Shown one piece after another: positions 47,765 to 61,000 of a DNA stretch of 64,000 nt (its first letter is position 1; the number at the start of each line of letters is the position of its first letter). Both the position numbers and the translations under genes were made by a program. The notes beneath the pieces were generated by a model that saw only the letters and a program-made list of their open reading frames with translations, ran no database searches and was not told the DNA's origin. Origin of the DNA: Nissolia schottii (Eukaryota; Streptophyta; Magnoliopsida; Fabales; Fabaceae); assembly GCA_003254905.1 (NCBI GenBank), contig QANU01003176.1:580022-644021 (forward strand). The letters are read 5' to 3'.

Positions 47765-49755
47765 TCATGTCCTTTTGAAAAATTTACCACCTTTCTTTCC
47801 CATGCTTATTCCCACAATACTTGATGGAAGGAGTGATTTTGTATCTGGCCTCCATCTCAACTCTATGAGAGTGGTAAATAAGGTTGCGAGCGAAGGAGAG
47901 ATTTCACTGTCCTTTATGTTCTTGCATGAGACTACTCTGAGGCTAAGAAGCTCATTCCAAGAATGAATTACAGACTCCAAACCTTCTGTTGTTAGCAATG
48001 AGCATCCTTCCAAGTATAACAACTTTACCCGCCTGAAAAATAAAAGCAAACAAGTAACTGTCAAAGTTCATAACTCAAATCAAGCAATTCTAGCCGGTTG
48101 GAGGCCGTTTTATAAAGCTCATCAAGTAACTGATAGCAAAAGCAACCCACCTTCATAAACAAGATGTAAACACATAACTGTAACATTATTAAATGCTACA
48201 AGTAAATTCACTTAACTGTCAATTTGTTGCAGCCATAAGTTCTACAAATGATAGCTAATCCAGATTGAAAGATTAATTAAAAAAGGGAAAGTTCAAAATA
48301 AGCTCACAGAACAGAACCACTCCAACACCTGAACCACGTTGAATCAGAACTTATTTGCAATTATATAAACTTCTAAGGTTTCGGTGTACACCTGAAGATC
48401 ACATTGCCAATGCACAGTGCACTAGAATGCAATTATTATAAAACCATGAATATGCCTACATAAATTTCAATTTCAACATTGACCAGTTAAGAAGACACAT
48501 GAGAACGCAAACTTATTATGCAACCAATAGATTATGCAATAGTAGAAAGGGGACATTACCTGCAAATAACTGCAAAGCTGAACATGCTATTATCCAATCC
48601 CCAGCAGTCCTGAATAATGATCTCCCTTGCAGCCCTGCACACAGAGAACATAGCCGCCAAGCTCTTCTTATCGCGCAGCTGGCATTTATGCAAATGCAGC
48701 CGCTCTAGTGCCTCGCAGGAACCCAAGTACTCCTCCAGCCCTGGATTTGGGTCGATCCTCCTACAAGACTGAAACTTCAATGTCTTCAAATTCTCGCAAA
48801 AGGACAGTGCCGCCAACCACCCATCGTCCATCCTGTGATCAGTAAAAGTCAACTCCTCCAGCATCTGGCAGCACTTACCGATTGCCTTGATCCCATCGAA
48901 GCTCCCCTCGCAGCCGCTGAGCTCCAGCTTCACCAGCCTCTTACACCCCTGAGCCAGAATAGTCAACCCAATATCCGAAACCACGGAATTGTAGAAGCCA
49001 TCAACGTTCCCAACAAGCTTCAAGATCTGCAGGTTCCGGCAAGCAGCAATCCCACGAAGCACATTGTCGCTGCATCTCTGCAGCTCCAGTTCCTGCAAGG
49101 TGTCACACTCCTCAGCCACACTCAGCAGGCCAATCTCGCTCGCGCCGACGACGTTGAGCCTCCGCAGATTCGGGCACCCTCCAGCGAGGGCGACGAGGCC
49201 ATTATCAATAACCTCAATGGGGAGCATATTCTCCTCCCCAAAACACCAACTTGGCGAAGACCCAGAATCAACATGCATCGAAATCACACGGTGGCTCAAG
49301 CAAATTCCCGAATTTCGATTCGAAATCACGGAACCAGAAACCAAATCGACATGATTTAGATTCGGGAACCGGTGAATCAACCTACCAGACAATAGAAAGT
49401 TCCAGTCCAAAACCCTAAGGGAACGAACGAGTCGACCCTGGAGGTTGAGCCACCGCTTGCAGACGAGTGAATTGGAGTTCCTCTGCGAATCCGGAAGCTT
49501 CGCGAGGATCTTCAGCAGAAGCTCGTCGGACAAGAGCAGGGTTCGGTCCATGATTGAGAAATTGGGGATTTGTGATTTAGGGTTTTTGGGGGAAGAAGGG
49601 AGAGAGTGAAGCTGCATCGCCACGACCATGGGGTTGAGGGGTTTGGTGTTGAGCCAGAAATCGGACCACCTGGACGCTCTCTTCTTCGGAATGGGGCTAT
49701 AGCTATTGTTAGGGTTAGGGTTCTTCTGGTTGTTGGTGTCTGGGTGAAACGACAT
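47765..49755 (-). CDS. F-box/leucine-rich-repeat protein
   Basis: Substrate adaptor for an SCF ubiquitin ligase. Two exons on the minus strand, 49755-48560 and 48032-47765, joined across a GT-AG intron of 527 bp with an AGG codon split; 487 aa. The first in-frame ATG is at 49755; the open frame extends upstream without another ATG. Residues about 1-65 are low-complexity Pro/Asn-rich and basic with [13 protein letters not shown]. The F-box is at about 75-120 ([15 protein letters not shown], then [14 protein letters not shown]). From about 130 on come RNI-type leucine-rich repeats with LxxLxLxxC patterns such as [13 protein letters not shown]. It closely resembles the Arabidopsis At5g07670/At5g51370 group by memory. 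The target protein is unknown. The antisense strand of exon 1 is also open over 500 bp, only because of high GC. Confidence 0.92.
48033..48559 (-). other. Intron of the F-box/LRR gene
   Basis: AT-rich intron with GT donor at 48559-48558 and AG acceptor (TTTTTCAG) at 48034-48033. Nothing else recognised. Confidence 0.85.
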
Positions 49756-49859
49756 CGTTTCTTGGCTCAAATGGTTGTTGTTTGTGTGTGTTGTTGCAGC
49801 GTCTTCTTCTTGTGATCTTGTGATGCATCTATTCCCTTCTACCAATGCAATGTGGGAAT

Positions 49860-52010
49860 AATATTATTGAATTGAAATTAAATTTGACTTTTTTAGGGGA
49901 CAACGGATTTGTTTGTTGAGAGTTTTCTTTTCTCTCTCTCTCGCTTCCTCTGAAACTCAGATTTTGAATATATTTTGCAATCATATATTTGGGAGGGTGC
50001 TACTTTTTGTATTCTAGTGGCTGATACCAACGGCATATCTCAATTCACAAAGTGACAAAATAATTGGGACCTTTTCTCTTTTTCTATTTTCTATTGTGAA
50101 TTTATTTATTTGTTTGTTTTTTCTTGGATATAAAAGGTACATTGATAATGGTATGCAGTTTTTAGGCGACATATAATATATCTTCTGTTTTTTTTTTCTT
50201 TTCTTTTCTTTCCTCTTTTGATAAAATGGTAACCTGATAAAATATATGGATATCATTTTTTAGTCATATTTGACGCTCCCAATCCGGAAAATGGAGCAAC
50301 TACAGCTTTACATTAATGAGGGAACCATAAAATGTTTCAACTTTTATTTATTGAGAATTTATTGCTTTTGATTTTTTTTTTCCTTTTGGTACACTGCTTT
50401 TGATTTTATTATTAAGGCCAAAGATATATTACTAGTTTTTTCTTTTGACAAAAAGGAAAAAAGGTTTATTTATGTTGATCAAGAGAGTTAAACACAACTC
50501 TTTATATTTAATGCCGTGCATTATCTACTACTAAATGTAGGTTCAATGCTAACTTTTTTTTCTTGTTTTTTTTTGGGTTGCCTGCCCTCGGGACCTTGCT
50601 TAAGCGATACCAAGCCGCTTACCACTTAGACCAACCCCCGTTGGTACTTTTTTTTTTTTTATATAAGCAATTTTGGTATTATGGATGGATTTGATTTTGA
50701 TAGGTTATTATTACAAAATCTTTTATTCAATTATATACTAATGAAATATTAAATGTATTTAGTTTTCTAATAATTATCTTAAAATTTACACACGTGTATC
50801 TCTATCTCTATATTTATATGAAAGAGAGTGCAACATTTTAACTGGTCCCATTTTTTTCCTTCTATTTTATTCCTATTGTCCACAATAAGGTCTCATGTAA
50901 TTGTTACTAATTCATTCATTTTTATTTATCTTGGGGCCTCCTATTTTCTATCTCAATAAAGGGATTAAGTAAGTTTAACTATTCTTTGGTCACAGTTCCT
51001 TCATACCGTCTAGTGCCCTTGAGGCACCCCACTTTCTAGTATTTTGAAATGGAGACAAGTGTTGATCTCATCATTGTAATAAATTTTAATTAAAGCTTGT
51101 AATATTATTTAGACATTGCTTAAAAGAATAAAAATGTTGCCATCAAAAATCAAACATATCCCCTTCAAGCAAAGTAGTACAATAAATTATTATCCAGACT
51201 AAACCATAAGTAAAATTTTCAAGAACACATATACTAACATAATTTGCATGATGATGTTTTAGATATATCATATATCTAGTGTTGTACGCAATACATTCAA
51301 TTTTCTTACAGTTTTTTTTCTTTTACAAAGATAGAACTTTCAAATAATTATTTGTCTTAACATTTAAAATGCCGTGATGATATTTTAATTTGATGACTTG
51401 AGAGTTGATAGAATATTATGGAAGAAACTAGATCGCTATATTCTAAGACAACTTCGGTATTATAAATTGTAAAAATATATATTCTGCATCCCACACGCTT
51501 AAAATAAACTGTCAAATCGCGGTCTCCGAGGATGACAATAAATAATGCAGCGATCTTGTTGTTACTAGAAGCACATTATTTTAACAAAATTAGGAAACGA
51601 ACTAAGAATTTTTATTAATAAAAGTAAAGAGCTCGAAAGTTCGAAGCTGGATGGTACTTAGGATTAGGAAGACCTACGACTACATGATATGTAAGACTGG
51701 TAGTAATCTTTTTGTTTCAAACAAAAATTCTTGGTGTACTACTCAAGTAGTACATAAGAATTTCTCATTGGGAAAGCATGTCTTCCACCAATGAATCAAA
51801 GCAAAGCACTTGAATGGAATGCACCAAAAAGGAATAACTTGGAAACAAATTTATCCAATCTAGTTTTTTCTATTTACATTACAATAATAAAAATCTCATA
51901 AAATATATGTAAGTAGCATTTATGTGCTCCCACAAACACCAAACAACAAAATAAATAATTCTGAACAGGATCAAAATTTATACTTCCATCCGGGAATTGT
52001 TGGAATACAA
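49860..52010. other. Intergenic region upstream of the F-box gene and downstream of SMC6
   Basis: Holds a CT-rich tract near 49932-49948, a SINE fragment (next entry) and AT-rich DNA. No gene recognised. Confidence 0.5.
50562..50646 (-). mobile_element. Truncated SINE of the same family as 11741-11892
   Basis: On the minus strand it reads CCAACGGGGGTTGGTCTAAG..., sharing GGTCYAAGTGRTAARCGG and CTTGGTATCGCTTAAGCA with the full SINE, then an A-rich tail. It is about 85 bp including tail and lacks the 3' half. A possible target duplication is hidden in the flanking T tracts. Confidence 0.7.
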
Positions 52011-52014
52011 ACGA

Positions 52015-55000
52015 TCAAGATCTTGGAGCTGGCATTTGCAGCTTCTTTACCCTGGGCCCAGGCTTCACCATACTGCACATTAAAATAAAGGAAAAAGAAT
52101 TAGACACAACAATAGGGTCAAGAGCGTTCGTCTAATTCCTGACATTTACTATATCATTTCAGTAATAATATATTATCCTAATTTGATACTGCATGATATT
52201 TGAAAAATATACAAAATACTTGAAATCAATGGTATAATGCTCATGGAGCACACATTAAATGTGTTCCATGAGCACACAAGTATTTCTCGGTGCAAATGGG
52301 GTTTGAGTGAGCCATGTCAGTGGCACAATAAGCAGAAGCCCACCTCAATAACTCCTCCATATTTAGGTTACTAAATGTATAACAATCCTAATATTCTAAC
52401 AGCATTCACGACAATAATCATATTCATATCCATTCTTGAAATCAGTACCTAGTATCATGCGGGGTGATGAATAACCACTGGGATCCTTGTGCCACAGCAA
52501 AATCAATCAGCGTATCCAAGCTGATTTTTCGGCTTACTGCATCCTGAAGATCAAATTAAAATACCAAAGTAGGAAAGTTGATTAACAAACAGATTTCCAA
52601 ACTCTAAACAAAACAAAGTTCAAAGTTCACACAAGAGGCAAAATTTTAATCACAGATAGAGATAAATTTTGCTAAGTCAGCCGAAAGGAAAAAAGAAACA
52701 AAAGTAGAGCATACAAAGGCAAAGTAATAATAGTATAATGATAGCAGAAAACAGCCATACCATAAAGACATCAAATTCATCCATTGCTCTGAAAGGGGCT
52801 TCTGTCATGTCATGAAGGGCTAATGCAAAGCACAAAGTTGAAAAAGAACGCTCCCCACCTAATTATTTGCAAATTAAAAATCAATACACACAAATAACAT
52901 AAAATGAGGCATAGTAATGTAAAATGTATTGCAGCAAAGTTGAATAAAAATAAGTATTAAATGTATCTAATGGCTAGTTGTATACACAGATACGAAAGCA
53001 ATGCATAGGTACGTTATTCAACATGCATAAAAGATATTAGACTGTTGGTACATTTGGATGGATGAAATAAAATATTTGTTTTCCATTGCCCCTTCACTTT
53101 GAAATTGGAGATCAAATGAACTGATTTTTGCAACCCTACAATTGTAGCATATTCATTGTTATCCTACAAACCAACCTGAAAGCCCCCTGGTGTCTCGAAC
53201 AGCTCTGTTTGATGCTTCTTGTGGCATCTGTACCTACAAAAGCAAAAGAAACAAGAATTTAGGTCACACAAATCCAAGAAACTTATTTCACCAGGTAGAA
53301 ACCAAAGGAAAACATATAAAAATGTCTAACACTAATTTGCATCCTCTTCAACCCCCTCCACTCAAACAAAACCAGAAAATCAAGTAATTGAGTTCAAACC
53401 TGAGGAAAGGCACAGGAAAGTACATTACAAAATAAATGCATACAACAAAGGATACACCAACTTTACCTCAATAGTTAAGGTTTTCTCTTCATAATTAACT
53501 TTGATATGTCCACTTATCCCTTTCTTTCTCAAATGGCTATTAAATCTGACAATGAGGATGATTTTCAAGAAGTTAAGGTTATAAGGAAAGAAAGAAAGAA
53601 ACAATGCCATGCGGCAATGGAATCATGGCAACATAGATGATATGTGGCAAAAGAGTGTGTACTTCCAAGAAAGCTGGTGCTTCAGATAAGCTGCATTTCT
53701 CTGAAACTTGCTCCCTCTTAACTCTAAGGCTCGCTTGCATGCCTGCAATAAAATACTAAAATTATTCCTCCATAAATGTCCTTGTTAGGTATTAGTATTT
53801 TTATCATGCTGAGAGTTTTATTGTGCTTGGAATCTTGTTATGTTACAAGTCTAACCAGGCCAGGCTTGTACATGTGCTACATGCCTTAGTATTATTTAAC
53901 CTAGAATACTAGTGTAAAAAAGGAACATCAATTTATTATTTTGTATAAAATCTCACATAATCATAATAGCTGTATTATTTAGTCTTCCTTCCCCTTTTCT
54001 CCTTTTCCATTAAACTATACAGTGTCAACATGTCAAAGTACCAAAATTTCTCAAAAACAGTTCAGATCACTCATGTTGGTCATGCCCATGCCTTTTTGCT
54101 GCATTTTTCACCAGAATCCCACTGGTTTTGACACTGGAGAATGGTTTTTTTGTTTTTATACAGCACCCAATAAAAAAATTAGCAATATTATGGGTGATTT
54201 TTTTTTTTTTACATTTGTATGGTTCTGGTGACACAAAGCTAACAGGTGCCAAAATCGCCATTGTCAGCTTTTCGTGTTTTTAAAAAAAAAAGAAAATCTA
54301 AAATCACCAAGGAGGGTGGCAATTTCAGGACCAAAACCATACAATTGTAAAAAATAATTTGGTCCATATTATTTTATTACCTATTTTCCCAAATATAAGT
54401 ACAAAGCCCCTGGATAATTCATCTACGGTTGTCATCATTGTTCCACCTTATTCGACACATTTTCAGCAAAAAGGACATCAACATCACCTCCAAAAGCTGC
54501 CAATTACCTCAGGTGTAAATGCACGGTTCTATATTTCTTTCAGTCTCAAAACCTAAACTGCTAAACACAACAGTCAAACCCCTTCTTAATGATACCTAAC
54601 CCAAATTATCAAGCAAACTCACGATGGAGGAACAAGTGACTATCACTCTTCTAACTACATTAAAAAACGATATGTCTACCTCAAAGAGATCATTAGTTCA
54701 TACTTCGCATTCTATAAAGTAGCATAGTCTCCAAACAGAATTCTTGTCCATATAAGGAGCCTTTACCTTGCAAAAACTAATGGTAGAAGTTTATATTGAG
54801 AGACTGATAAATGAAAATACAAAAGATACAAGGACAACAGACCCCCTTTACAAGAACAAGAACAAAAATGAAAAGACTAGCAATGAAGTAGAGTTTTCTG
54901 TAACAACTGGTAACTATGGAACAATTAATTGGAATGCTTGCTGAATTTTATTAATGGCACCAGAAATTCCAGAGGGGAATTTCCGGGTTGAATTGATACA

Positions 55001-58000
55001 AAATAGAATGCTGATAATAAAGAAAACAATTCCTGGGAATAAAGGCTCCCTTGGACCTCCTAGTTCCTAATCAAATTCTCGGATAAAAAACTGCCCTGGC
55101 TCCCTAGGCTCCTCTTATATTGCAGGAGAGAAATCAGGTGGCTATTTTATTTCCTATTTTAATTCCTATCTGATTTGATTAGCAAATCAGCTCCTAATCT
55201 GTTGCCATATCTTAACAGATTTATTCCTTCCTTATTCTACTTAATCTTCTAGAATAAACTAATGGGAAAGGAAGGATTTCCTTTCCTGTTTTAGCTGGAT
55301 CCGCATCAGGAGCCTCAGGAGGGTGTGTAACATTTTCCAATCTCGACACTGACAATAAGTTTAAACCAGATAAAGGCTACAGAAGGCTAGTGTAACGAAT
55401 CAAAGATCCAAACAGATTAAGATCTAGAAAAATCACATCAATGGTAAGAATAAGCAAAGAACTCATACATCCAATTTCTGTCGAAGAGCTTTGTACACTT
55501 GCTGTCTTTTTATAATCTTACGCTCTTTTTTTTTATAAAGTATCCTAAGATCATCGATTGATTCAGAGTACCTACAGAGGGAACAAGAAAAGAAACGATC
55601 ATAAAATAAATATCTTGACAGAAGCTTGTGCTTGGTGTAGCAACATGGTAACATGAAGCAGTGATTAAAACATGCCTTTGGCTCTCACGCCTAAGTGTCT
55701 GATTCAGTCTTTCTAATTGGGCACTGATTTGATCTGGGGTTTTCCCATCGCAACCTCCTAATGAATTAATTTCATCCTCACAGCAAATTATTGAAGCCTT
55801 TCTAACGTTTTCCTGCAGTTTCAACCAAGGTTAGTACGGCAACATGTAGGTACTACAATACTGATTCATGATGCATAATGCTTATGGTGTTATCCCAATG
55901 CATAGGGACCTAGAGGAGCCCATGTAGCATATTTCCCAAAGAAGAAGCTGTCCAAACTCCAAACTCCAAACAAGAAGAGTGGGGGTGGGGGAATACGACG
56001 AACATGATCCTGACTAATAACTTCTATCACAAAGGTCATTTATATTATGGGAGAAACAGTAAGTACTTAGAAATTGGAAATCTTTGACTAATTAAGGAAT
56101 GTCAAGCTAAAGGCTTACTTATGGTCCACTTCATTGACCACACATTTGCCTACTTTCAAAGGAAAAAGTAACAGGCATATAGATAAAATGAAACAGATAG
56201 CATCACAAATCGAAATCCCAATGCACCTCACACATTTTTGTCAGCTCCTGATAGTGTTCCTCTGCCTTCTCAATATCAAGTAGGACCTTGTCTTTCATGA
56301 CGTTATCATAATGATCCTTTGCCTAAAAATTTGAAGAAAAAAATGTAACGTCGAAAACACTTAAGGAATAGAAGATATTATCAGATGTTTAAGTACTAAT
56401 GAACCAGAACAGGGAACAACAAAAAAGTAAACCTTTTTGGCTGAATCCAATTCTCTTTCAATCTTCAGAAGTTGACTCTCAGCATTCTCATAGGCAGCAA
56501 TTTCCCCATTTGCTGACTCTACATTTTTACCATATTCAATAGATTATTCACCATATAATATTCCTACACTAAACTAATTGAAACTGCCAAAGATCACACT
56601 CACATAAAAGACATAACTAGCACAATATCATACCGCACAGCTTGTCAAATTCTACTTTAAGATCATTTGCTTTTCTTGATGCTTCATGCCTCCTTTGCTG
56701 AAGGTCATCCAGTGAGTCTTTCTCTTCTTTTAATTTTTTCCGGACTTCCTAGAGTTCAATTAGAATCAAAACATTGTTTGAGTTGAGAACAAAAAGATAA
56801 GTATGCAATAAGGACTTGCTCTTTTTCCAACTTTTTCTGAACTTCCTAGCGTTCAATTTAAAACATCATTTGAATTTAGAAACAAAAAGATCAACTTGTG
56901 CAATAAGGACTAGAGTGCTATGCACAACAACCATGGGGAAGCAAGATGCACATTTTACACGAAACTAGAATTATAGTTTAGTCTAGAACTATAGCGGCTT
57001 TTTAAGTTGACTTCATCACTATAGTTAAAATTTTACTCCAATATCCTTCATAACTCTGAAATACTATGAAATGTTTGTACAGTTCAACAATTTCAGTGAA
57101 TTTCAAAGGCAGTCAAACAAATTTGCTCAACAACTCATTTGTTTCCTTGTAGGATTGACACAACTGCAAGTTTCTTTTCATATATAACAAAAATGGTTAT
57201 TTGCTATTATTAACTAAGGCATTGATGTGTGGTTTTCCTTTACCAACTGTTAACAACACTACCTAGAACAAGTAGAATTTCTTGTTAAAGAACGGATATA
57301 GAGAACAAACTGAAATTTCTTCATTAATCTCCTCAACAGATGATGAAGGTACTGAGCTATTTTCGGCAGCATGCTGATGCATTGCCTCCTCCAAAGCTCG
57401 CTTCTTAGAAGCAAAATTTCTTCCTGTATTTTCGCAAAGCCTCTACAATAAAGAAAATGAAACAAAAAGTAACAGATGAAGCTTAGATCAGTAAAGACAG
57501 GATATATTGAAAGACAGCAAATATCGCATGGTTCTTCTTTCAAGTATTAAAATTTTTTTTTTACCTTATCCATTCATATCATTTACACTTTATAGGATTT
57601 TGCTAAGCAATATTTTAAGGTACTCTCAAGATGTGTTCTCTGTAGGCTTGTGGTGATCATGGTTGTAGCTTAGTGGTAAGAGTTATTTGTCAGGGATTTC
57701 TTCTCTCACATTACTTATGAGATTGAGTTGTTCTCTTGACGTGTTAGCAAATGTTTCTCTATGAGGAGTTCGTCTTGTATCAATTTGGAATGGGATTTAC
57801 GAGCGTTACAAGGTAATGTATCTTTTGATAAAAGTATAAATTTTATTACAATAAATAAAGAAGAAAAGAGGATAAGATATCCTTTAAAATGGAACCGAAA
57901 TAAAGGAGCAAACAAGGAGGCGGCCACACATCAAGTAAATTATACTTCAAGGATGATACATCTAGCAAACAACAATAAATGCAGCAAAAAAAAAAACCCA

Positions 58001-61000
58001 AGTAATCAACTTGTGCTTGTTACAAAAGGATTTCTTATGCTGTATCAGTCCTCTTCTTGTCCATAATGAAATTTTCTATTATAAATAGAATTTTTATTTT
58101 TAAAAAAATATTAAACAAAAAAAATAATGTACAGTATCCCAATGGTTTGTAAGAAATATAATCCGGCTGGCTGTGACCACTGCTGCTTCAAGATAATTCA
58201 TTCTTCAAAACTAGCAGAGTTCAATAAAAAAGTTGTATCTATCAAAATGGTGGAACCCATCCAGTCCTAATTTCCCACAGATATTTCTCAGACAGCATTT
58301 ATAATTATTAGGTGTGATTTGCCATTATTTTGTGAAGATGTACGCTTTTCTTTCTAAACCGCTAGTATCCAGAATCATGGGGCCATGACTAACCTAGTTC
58401 AAGCCAGGTCGGCTCATTGTAAGGGTAAAGACCACCTAATGCTGATTTTCTCCCTTCACAAGACTCATTCGATACATTGTTTAACGAGAACAAGTGTCAA
58501 ATCACATGAATCAAAGGGTAACTGAAAATGAACTTCAGATACTATCTTTACAAATGTTACATTTTGTCCTAATAGTCGTCGATGACACAGAATATTACCA
58601 TGTAGCACCATATAGCTAAACTTCTTTAGAAATAATTTTGAACTAAACATAACAGTAGTCCAAAATCAAAGCAATGTTGTACCTTTACAGATTTCATATT
58701 CCTCTGCAGATCCTCAAGTTTGATCGCTGCCTCTCTTTTACTCCTTTTACATTCATTAACTTCTTTCTGTTCACTGGATGATTCAATTTGAAGATCCTTA
58801 ATCTGATTTTCACAAGAACTACATAGACGTCCAGCTTTTATCCACTTATTTGCTGGAAGAGTAGTCTGCACGGAACCTCGAGAAAACCTAGATATACCGT
58901 AGATTAGAAAACACAGTTGCTAACTTATGGATTAAAGAAATGAGCATACACTAGAAATTTCCAACAGTTTGAGAACTACACTATTCCATGCTAAAACTAA
59001 CTGTAATGAATCAACATGAGTTGGAAATTGGATACATTACGACATGATTGGTATTAAAATGAAGATGGTATATATGCTGAAAACCAAGAATTGCATTTCA
59101 ATGCAGATGATAATGTCAAGTACCAACTCTCCTAAAAGCTAAAGCTGTTGAGGGGAGGTTTGGGAATGGTTCTATATCTTTTAACATGCCACTTCACCTA
59201 ACTTCCATTTGGGCTTGAAATGCACAAGGCCTTTTAGTACTTTAACTAGTACTGAAACTTTTTTAATTTGGAAGAATGGATTTTATAAGCATCAATCTCC
59301 TGAATACTTGATATTTGAGGCTCAAACACACGATCTTTGTATGAAAGGCAGAATGAGGAGGAGAAACAAATAGGAACGTTGTCATCTTTAAACTCTTGTG
59401 ATTTAATGCATATGTTTACATCACTGCATCCCACCCAAAGGTGTGGCATTCTACATGGATCTCTAGTAATAAAAAGTTATATATTTTTTAGTTTCAAAAT
59501 ATGATGTCCGAATAGAATACAGGAATGGCAATGTCAATTAGCACTGGCTTACATTCTAGATCCTTCTAGAGTGTAGACCTCCTTCAGATTTTGGATCCTT
59601 TGTTCGAAGGCAACCACTTTCCCTGTATCATAATCCTTAACAAGCACTTGTCTCTCGGCATTTCCCTAGAAATGCAATACACATAACAGAAATGTTATAA
59701 CATACCAGGAATCTATACATGTTCTTATTAGTATTTTTTTTGTTTTTTCTACTGGTAACTAGATCAATTATAAATGATATTATTTTTATGTAGATAGATT
59801 AAAGTTTTTTCAATCAAAATATGAAAAAAAAAAAAAACTCAAAATATCATTAACCCAACCACCTCAATTTAACAAAAAGGTAGAACCAAAAATTGATTTT
59901 AATGTGTGTGTGTGTGAGACAAAATACCAATTGAATCCTCAATCCAATAGTCTAATATGTTTAGTCTATTTTAGTTATATAATACAACTATAATTTCATA
60001 TAACATAAACAATAGAAGGGAAAAAAACACAACTTCAGATGTTTTTTTTCTTCAGAAAGTAAAAGTAAAAAATTTGAAAATGTTCCTGCCTAATTTTCTG
60101 TTTTCATTAAAAAAATTGATGGGAAATTTCCCTCCTGAAGCATGGGCAGGAAATTCCCCAAAAAAAAGTTGGCACGCAAATATTTCTTCCCAAAGTATAC
60201 ACAGAAAATATTCATACAAATTGAAGGCCTACCAGGAATCCTCAATTGTAGTAAAAAGTCGTAGAATATAGAAGGGTGGGGTGATTCTTGCTGAAAGGTG
60301 GGGTGATTCTTGATGAAATTTAGTCAGGAATTTTGAATATAGATGAATTTAGTAGTTTTTGTGTGATTTGGAGGGCAGGAATTATCCCTCCGTAATAGAG
60401 TAGGGTAAAAGCCCTCAAATATAGTAAATATAGAATATAGGTAAGAGCAATCACTAAAACAGAAAAAACACAGCTAACTGAGCTTGTTAAAAGAAGGAAT
60501 TCATCAAAACAAAGAGAGATGATGATGACAAAGTGTAACAAATAAAAAGAGGACAAACAAACATAACCAAAAAATGAAGAAAAGCTATGCAACCTCCCAA
60601 CATTTCTGTAGAAGAAACCCTTAAAAAAAGACCATGGACTTTAACACTTAGTAGAAGCTAAACAGCTATAGTTATCCAAATGAGCAGTTCATCCAAAGAA
60701 ATGTGCTTAAAATCTACACTCCAATCAAATACATCAAATAGTGGCATAGAATTGCCAAAGGAATTTGGCTTCTTTCTTCCTCTCAAATCCAGTAAAACTA
60801 GTCACCAGACACAGTTCCATGGACCAAGGGAAAACCCATCACCCATCGAAAAATATCAAACAAAAAATTTCATAAAGAAACAACCAAAACCTTAAGGACA
60901 AATTGGCTAACAGAAGATAACTAATATGCTAGGATAATTAACATTGGCAGTGATTGATGAAGAGATAGGGAAAAAAAAAAACATAGAAAAAACCCAGATT

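Noticed and set aside
48835..49359. 174-codon plus-strand frame opposite the F-box gene
   Set aside because: It is the antisense shadow of a GC-rich coding exon; the minus-strand frame has clear F-box and LRR motifs.
49722..49735. Telomere-like TTAGGGTTAGGG motif
   Set aside because: Only two units, inside the Pro/Asn-rich coding start of the F-box gene.
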